Part shown: piece after piece, positions 63,276 to 64,000 of the stretch
Position numbering within the stretch: position 1 is the first letter of the stretch
Layout: each line of letters opens with the position of its first letter
Origin: Paramoeba atlantica
Taxonomy: Eukaryota > Discosea
Reading direction: 5' to 3'
DNA: 64,000 nucleotides
Assembly (NCBI GenBank): GCA_977017575.1
Contig: CDRNVI010000089.1
Coordinates: 62,001 to 126,000, forward strand
Translations under genes and position numbers: made by a program
The notes under the pieces: model-generated
The model's input: the letters and a program-made list of their open reading frames with translations, nothing else
Database searches by the model: none
What the model was told of the DNA's origin: nothing

Positions 63276-64000
63276 TCATGCCGCTAGCGTCTGGGAAACC
63301 TTTCGATCAGCCCAAGGAGCTAGACTGCAAAGCAAGAAAAATTCTCGAAGGGCAACTGTCGCATATGTTGATGAAGAAAGTTCAAATTGGAGAGTCAGTA
63401 CAGCTTGAGTATCATATGTTTGACTATTGTTCTCGGGTAAAGGATTTGGCTGTATTGCTGAATCAAATTTTTCTTTCAGAAGCCCTTGGTCGCCGTTTAT
63501 ATGAGTAAGAATTGTTCGGTCTATTAAAAGAGTCGGAATTCTTTCAATATAGAAAAATAAGTGATTGAGACGTTGAATCGTGGGACGAGAAGGTGATTGG
63601 ATACGAATGCCAATAGTTGGATTGAAAGAGAGATCCTCCCATGAAAGCTTATAAAGGCTCAGAAAGTCATTATAATATTGAACAGTGCGAGAGTCTGTTT
63701 CAACTAAACTGACAATAGATTTAGAAAGTAATGGAATAGTTTCAGGAAGATATTGCTTCAAAATTTGTTCAAGAGCAAGGCTAGATGCAGAAAATTGGAT
63801 TCGCAATGTTTGCACGTGCTTAGTAAGGACGAAATTCCAAGCAAGAGACTGAAAAGCGTGATAGTGAAGTAATAACTCGCGATAGGGAATATGTTTCAAA
63901 AAATTCAAAGCTTCGGTTTCAGAGGTTGGACTTCTCTGACGTTTTAGGTTAGTTCTCCTATACAGTTGAAACGCGGGTGAACATTTCAAAAGAGAGTACG
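63276..64000 (-). CDS. PUS7: tRNA pseudouridine synthase Pus7/TruD family, C-terminal part
   Basis: The frame is open from the right window edge to a stop at 63276, so only the last 241 residues or so are present and the start lies outside. IPYRELLLHYHAFQSLAWNF followed by VLTKHVQTL matches the TruD/Pus7 block that in human reads as a helix with HAYQS-(L/Y)-x-(W/F)-N. The end, LTLQFELSSSTYATVALREF, matches the near-C-terminal SYAT-(M/V)-A-(I/L)-RE motif. The catalytic aspartate motif would lie upstream and is not in view. Pus7 modifies U13 of tRNAs and other RNAs. The gene continues the minus-strand array beyond the repeat region. Confidence 0.85.
   Translation of the reverse strand, partial: YSLLKCSPAFQLYRRTNLKRQRSPTSETEALNFLKHIPYRELLLHYHAFQSLAWNFVLTKHVQTLRIQFSASSLALEQILKQYLPETIPLLSKSIVSLVETDSRTVQYYNDFLSLYKLSWEDLSFNPTIGIRIQSPSRPTIQRLNHLFFYIERIPTLLIDRTILTHINGDQGLLKEKFDSAIQPNPLPENNSQTYDTQAVLTLQFELSSSTYATVALREFFLLCSLAPWADRKVSQTLAA

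Overview
The window is nuclear DNA of a eukaryote: it carries cytosolic RPL3, a TOR kinase, a BET bromodomain protein, a NEDD8 E1 subunit, SepSecS, and mitochondrially targeted proteins. All 28 likely host genes lie on the minus strand and none shows a clear intron. That one-way layout, the RPL3 wording (N-terminal FEHPRHGHLGFLP and the VFQQSE block), a PDZ-like domain inside a TOR kinase, a large PolI-like polymerase and PSA-like leucine-rich-repeat proteins all point to Euglenozoa, most likely a kinetoplastid. This lineage call is inferred from memory of those families. No spliced-leader gene or splice site was proved.

Layout: 0.1-8 kb holds RPL3, CstF77, a PHD-like protein and small unknowns with one LRR protein. 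8.2-21.1 kb holds an organellar-type family A DNA polymerase, a second LRR protein, a mitochondrial inner-membrane peptidase, a BET protein, Fip1, a CDK-like kinase and mitochondrial bS18m. 21.3-28.1 kb holds a PH-like coiled-coil protein, an RWD protein, two unknowns and a structured non-coding island. 28.15-30.25 kb is a transposon cluster: a Stowaway/mariner-like element, a Merlin element with an 8-bp target duplication, and a foldback. 30.4-54.1 kb holds a DEAD-box helicase, Zim17, NAE1, SepSecS, the giant TOR gene (9.8 kb), GNL2/NOG2, HYPK and a USP. 54.1-63.2 kb is a repeat graveyard with an IS30-like element, a broken hAT transposase, several inverted-repeat elements and minisatellites. 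The 3' end of a PUS7/TruD gene enters from the right edge.

Shared themes are RNA 3'-end formation (CstF77, Fip1), ribosome production (RPL3, bS18m, GNL2, helicase), mitochondrial upkeep (polymerase, IMP2-like, Zim17, bS18m) and growth control (TOR, NAE1, USP, HYPK). In a kinetoplastid-like genome neighbours are co-transcribed but need not share function, so little should be read into adjacency.

The strongest oddities are three roughly 1-kb GC-rich islands, about 18-19 kb apart, in which the plus strand switches from C-rich to G-rich. They cut across gene boundaries and appear to shape protein composition. Others are a TOR with a PDZ-like insert and altered rapamycin-contact residues, and an IS30-like element with three inverted motif copies at each end. 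Start codons were moved to the first in-frame ATG where the longest open frame began with TTG or GTG.
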